Source: Saccharomycopsis fibuligera x Saccharomycopsis cf. fibuligera
Lineage: Eukaryota > Ascomycota > Saccharomycetes > Ascoideales > Saccharomycopsidaceae
Direction: 5' to 3'
Assembly (NCBI GenBank): GCA_001936135.1
Contig: CP012818.1
Location: forward strand, 868,001 to 932,000
DNA length: 64,000 nucleotides
Part shown: one piece after another, positions 61,067 through 64,000 of the stretch
How positions within the stretch are numbered: the stretch's first letter is position 1
Layout of the letters: each line of letters starts with the position of its first letter
Made by a program: the position numbers and the translations under genes
Notes under the pieces: generated by a model
Databases searched by the model: none
What the model was told of the DNA's origin: nothing
Seen by the model: only the letters and a program-made list of their open reading frames with translations

Positions 61067-62596
61067 TTAGTACTCATACGTATAGTACTCCGTTCTCTTT
61101 TTGGGATATTCAGTTGAGTTCAACACATATTTATGCTTCAACTCATCGACAAAATCTCTATCATAATCTTTTGTGTTACTCAAAGAGTCAAACTTGAATT
61201 TTTCAGCATATTCATACGAGTACCCTGCAATTAACCCTTCCACAAACCTGCCAACGACTGGCAAAAATTTAAATCCATGGAACCCACCACCAGAAGCTAT
61301 GATCAAATTTTTATGTTGCGGAATAAAGTCAATGACGAACTCGTTTCGTTGAGCAACTGGAGCAAAACAAAGCTTGGATTTCTCTATTTTAGCACCCAGG
61401 GCATAGATATCCGGAAGATGTTGTTTGATAAATTTTTTGTAATTGTTTAATGAGCGTAACGGTAAAAGGGGATACTGGCTGGTTCCCGGCTTGCTGATGT
61501 ATTTTTCTTTGGAGCTTTTGTCGTTGTTTTCATTGTCGTCACCTCCAACCTTTTCCAAGTGGCGCCAGTAATGATCATTGACCCCAATTTTCAAATACCC
61601 TTCAGAAGTAGCAGGGAAGACATAAACCGCATCTTCTCTAAAGTTGGATTCGTAAGTCATTCGATAATTGATATCAGGAATGTTTTGATATTTTTCAATT
61701 AAATCAGGTCGGTTTTTAGGAATCTCCAACACCACGTATGATGAAGCAATACTTTCTATTCTTTGAGATAGTTGTTGAGGAGCAAATTGTGTAGACCAGG
61801 CACCAGCTGCCACAACCACATAATCAGCAAGATAAGTTTTGCCAGAATTAGTTACGACCCCTCTAACTTTTTTAGCTTCTTCTTTTTTCTCTTTTGCCTC
61901 CTCTGCATCACTGAAAAGAATCTGTTTCACAGCCCCCTCTTCAGCGCCATATACAAATTGCACGTTCCCAGTACGTTCCGCTAAATATTTCACCCATAGT
62001 AATGCTTTATCCGCATAAACCACTCCAGCAAATGAATCAAGTACACCATTCAATCCAGAAACTTTGCCTCTTTGCAGCAACGGGTCCAATTTATCGAACC
62101 AGCCAGTGATCTTGGATCTCTCAATATCTTCAGGATTATTGATATCATAGGAATAACTGCGTAATCCAATCTTACTGAAATTCTCCAAGTTGCGTTCTTC
62201 TTCGCCGCTATCAATATCGTCTAGACGAATGTATCCCGTATTTTTGAAAATCAAACCCTCTTTTGCTAACTCTTCAGGCAAGAATGCAGCTTTTTGAATT
62301 TGCTTATTCCATTCATAATACTGCTTGATGCTCTGTACCGCAAGATTTTGATAATGAAGTTTGTCCACATAGCTTGCCCTTACTAATTTGTTTAAATCGG
62401 TCGAAGCGGCATCAGCGCCTCTTAGTGGATTGAAGAGATTGTTGTGATAGTTGCTGCGATCAAAGACGATAATGTTGGTATAGCCCCTTTCTGCTAGGTG
62501 AAGGGCGCTGCTGAGGCCAAAGGCACCAGAGCCAATAATTATTATTTTGGCATCGGTATTTTGCGGTGGTGACGGTAGTGATGTTTTAGTGGCCAT
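61067..62596 (-). CDS. FAD-dependent amine oxidase, fructosyl-amino-acid / sarcosine oxidase-like
   Basis: 509 residues from the ATG at 62596; a TTG 23 codons upstream is not used. An N-terminal Rossmann FAD motif IIIIGSGAFGLSSALHLAER at about 17-36 is followed by DAO-family sequence. KLCFAPVAQRNEFVIDFIP and GGGFHGFKFLPVVG match the C-terminal part of fructosyl amino acid and monomeric sarcosine oxidases; the Cys in KLCFAP is placed like their flavin-linking Cys. Such enzymes oxidise secondary amines and release H2O2. No PTS1 is present (ends YYTYEY), unusual for this often peroxisomal class. Substrate is not known. Confidence 0.85.
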   Translation of the reverse strand: MATKTSLPSPPQNTDAKIIIIGSGAFGLSSALHLAERGYTNIIVFDRSNYHNNLFNPLRGADAASTDLNKLVRASYVDKLHYQNLAVQSIKQYYEWNKQIQKAAFLPEELAKEGLIFKNTGYIRLDDIDSGEEERNLENFSKIGLRSYSYDINNPEDIERSKITGWFDKLDPLLQRGKVSGLNGVLDSFAGVVYADKALLWVKYLAERTGNVQFVYGAEEGAVKQILFSDAEEAKEKKEEAKKVRGVVTNSGKTYLADYVVVAAGAWSTQFAPQQLSQRIESIASSYVVLEIPKNRPDLIEKYQNIPDINYRMTYESNFREDAVYVFPATSEGYLKIGVNDHYWRHLEKVGGDDNENNDKSSKEKYISKPGTSQYPLLPLRSLNNYKKFIKQHLPDIYALGAKIEKSKLCFAPVAQRNEFVIDFIPQHKNLIIASGGGFHGFKFLPVVGRFVEGLIAGYSYEYAEKFKFDSLSNTKDYDRDFVDELKHKYVLNSTEYPKKRTEYYTYEY

Positions 62597-63335
62597 TTCA
62601 AGGAGGGGCGTGTGGCCTAAGTGTGCTAGAATGAAGAAAGAAGAGTGAAAATAAGAGGAAATCAAAGATGTATATATTTGAAAATAATTGACACAATTGT
62701 GAAAGTGTTATTTCCACACATGTTTTCAGTGATTTGGTTCGTGATCCAACAAAACAGAAACAATGAATATGTGCATCCCCGGGGTGTCAAAAGATCTAGA
62801 GATATCGATTGCACCACCGCATCCACAGTTGTGCCAATCTCTTCCCGCTTATCTATCCAATGAATCTATCCAATGTAGCGCTTTCGCCGAGTATCTACCT
62901 GTGGTATATTCTACTGTGCATGAAATTGTCCTACAACAATGCAAACAAATGCTGGACAAAAAAGCTAAGCTAATCTAAGCTAAGCTACATTTAAGATACC
63001 TTGGTAATTCGCCTGAGTTTCCACATTGAGGAAATCGACTGTGGCGTCGCTGATGCCGATACTAATTATGAGCCGCTGTGGCTCAAACACCGGGAATTAA
63101 TTTTATATTGTAGCGACCAATATTATAGACTAGCTATAGTTATATTCTAAAAGTAAGGCAAATGCACACTCTTAAGCAAAGTCCAACAGTTTTTTGATTT
63201 TTGAAGTACTTAACGAGTCTTTTATGTGTATGTTTATATGTATATATATACACCTATAAACGACTTTTTTATCTTTTTGTGAAATTTCTACAGATTGTGT
63301 TTAGCAATGTGAACATGCTTGTTCCAAAAGCTTCT
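62597..63335. other. intergenic region
   Basis: About 0.7 kb between two minus-strand genes. CTAAGCTAA-type short repeats lie near 62965-62990. No gene seen. Confidence 0.6.
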
Positions 63336-64000
63336 TCAATCAGCTTTCCAAACTTCAAACTCGCCTTTGTCAACTCTATCCCACATACTAACAATAACAC
63401 TTCTTGCACCATCAGACCACGGTAATCTCCCATGGCTCACTTGATAATTATCCACGATTGCAATATCCCCCACTTGCCACTGATGTGCATAGCTCAACTT
63501 GATACTTTCTTCAAGTACTGTTTCAAGCCAATCTTCATCGATTGGCTCATTGTTATCATAAGTTACTTTTTTTGTAGCGGCTGTAGCAGTAGATGCACTT
63601 TGTTGCTTCTTTTTAGTTTTATAGTCGTAGTAAAACGTAGCTAAAGAGTTGAAAAACACAGGATATTCTTGCCCTGTGTATGGATTCTTGAATTCACGAA
63701 TTGGTTTAGTATGCTGATGCACAATCAAGTTATCATCTTCGTCCCACTCATAGTCCTCACTGACTGTCCTAACAACAATTTCTTCAGCTTTTTGCTTAGC
63801 TGTAACCAAATTGTCATCATTTTGAATCTCCCGGCCAAAACAGAAATAGTCACTCCATGCAGTCCTGTTATTGCTGATATTTTGCCAAACTTGAGCCATA
63901 TAAAGACCATGTTTGGACAAGTTGGTTAACAAGTCAGGCACCTTTGCAAACAACTGGTTGAAAAACTCACCTCCGTGCACAAGTGGAGTGGCTCCACCTT
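63336..64000 (-). CDS. TauD/TfdA-like Fe(II)/2-oxoglutarate dioxygenase, C-terminal part (runs off the window)
   Basis: The visible 221 codons are open to the window edge, so the start lies beyond 64000. The sequence GGATPLVHGGEFF at the edge and the C-terminal VDNYQVSHGRLPWSDGARS carry, respectively, the conserved region after the first iron-binding motif and the distal His plus the 2-oxoglutarate-binding Arg of the TauD clan. Such enzymes hydroxylate small substrates such as taurine, alkylsulfonates or trimethylated amino acids; the substrate here is not readable. It lies downstream of no gene but is followed on the same strand by the FAD amine oxidase, though 0.7 kb apart. Confidence 0.8.
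   Translation of the reverse strand, partial: GGATPLVHGGEFFNQLFAKVPDLLTNLSKHGLYMAQVWQNISNNRTAWSDYFCFGREIQNDDNLVTAKQKAEEIVVRTVSEDYEWDEDDNLIVHQHTKPIREFKNPYTGQEYPVFFNSLATFYYDYKTKKKQQSASTATAATKKVTYDNNEPIDEDWLETVLEESIKLSYAHQWQVGDIAIVDNYQVSHGRLPWSDGARSVIVSMWDRVDKGEFEVWKAD

Overview
The window is nuclear DNA of a budding yeast. Its genes are fungal housekeeping genes, its spliceosomal introns are short with GTATGT, GTAAGT or GTACGT donors and a perfect TACTAAC branch site, and its spacers are AT-rich with long homopolymer tracts. Best placement is the CUG-Ser clade, near the Candida parapsilosis / Lodderomyces group; this is inference. One local support is residue 11 of the Slt2-type MAP kinase, a CTG codon where S. 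cerevisiae has Thr. Translations here write CTG as Leu, but such residues may be Ser.

Layout. 1.4-2.6 kb: peroxisomal 3-ketoacyl-CoA thiolase with a PTS2. 4.7-6.1 kb: HAC1, the unfolded-protein-response bZIP factor, with an Ire1-type splice hairpin inside the coding frame. 7.7-11.3 kb: an unrecognised 1217-residue protein with 32 CAA codons in a row. 12.2-12.9 kb: COX6 (one intron). 15.3-17.1 kb: MKC1/SLT2 kinase (one intron). 17.9-18.6 kb: a GST-only eEF1B-gamma paralogue. 19.5-20.8 kb: MOSC/mARC-like protein. 23.0-24.0 kb: J-domain/RRM splicing protein. 24.6-25.5 kb: GH17 wall protein. 27.2-28.4 kb: full eEF1B-gamma, divergent from PUS5. 30.9-34.7 kb: BUD2 RasGAP. 35.8-38.4 kb: NUP85. 38.9-45.6 kb: POL2. 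46.9-49.4 kb: VRP1. 50.4-51.6 kb: GRE2/GRP2-type reductase (one intron). 52.2-53.6 kb: ERG4. 55.2-56.6 kb: SEC14 with three introns and a 14-nt microexon. 58.7-58.9 kb: a tiny GPI-type wall protein. 61.1-62.6 kb: FAD amine oxidase. The right edge cuts a TauD-like dioxygenase.

Most genes act alone, as usual in yeast, but several themes recur: cell wall and its signalling (MKC1, GH17 protein, small GPI protein, with BUD2 and VRP1 in polarity and actin), ER/Golgi lipid and stress biology (HAC1, ERG4, SEC14), and translation elongation (two eEF1B-gamma-like genes). No tRNA, rRNA, transposon, CRISPR array or prokaryotic element was recognised.

The most notable items are the HAC1 Ire1 hairpin (11-bp stem, 7-nt CCGCAGT loop) implying a long unconventional intron, the SEC14 microexon whose skipping would give an early stop, and six CACGTG sites in 130 bp inside a GC-rich island between BUD2 and NUP85. 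Several open frames run upstream of the true gene only through TTG or GTG codons; starts given here are the first suitable ATG.
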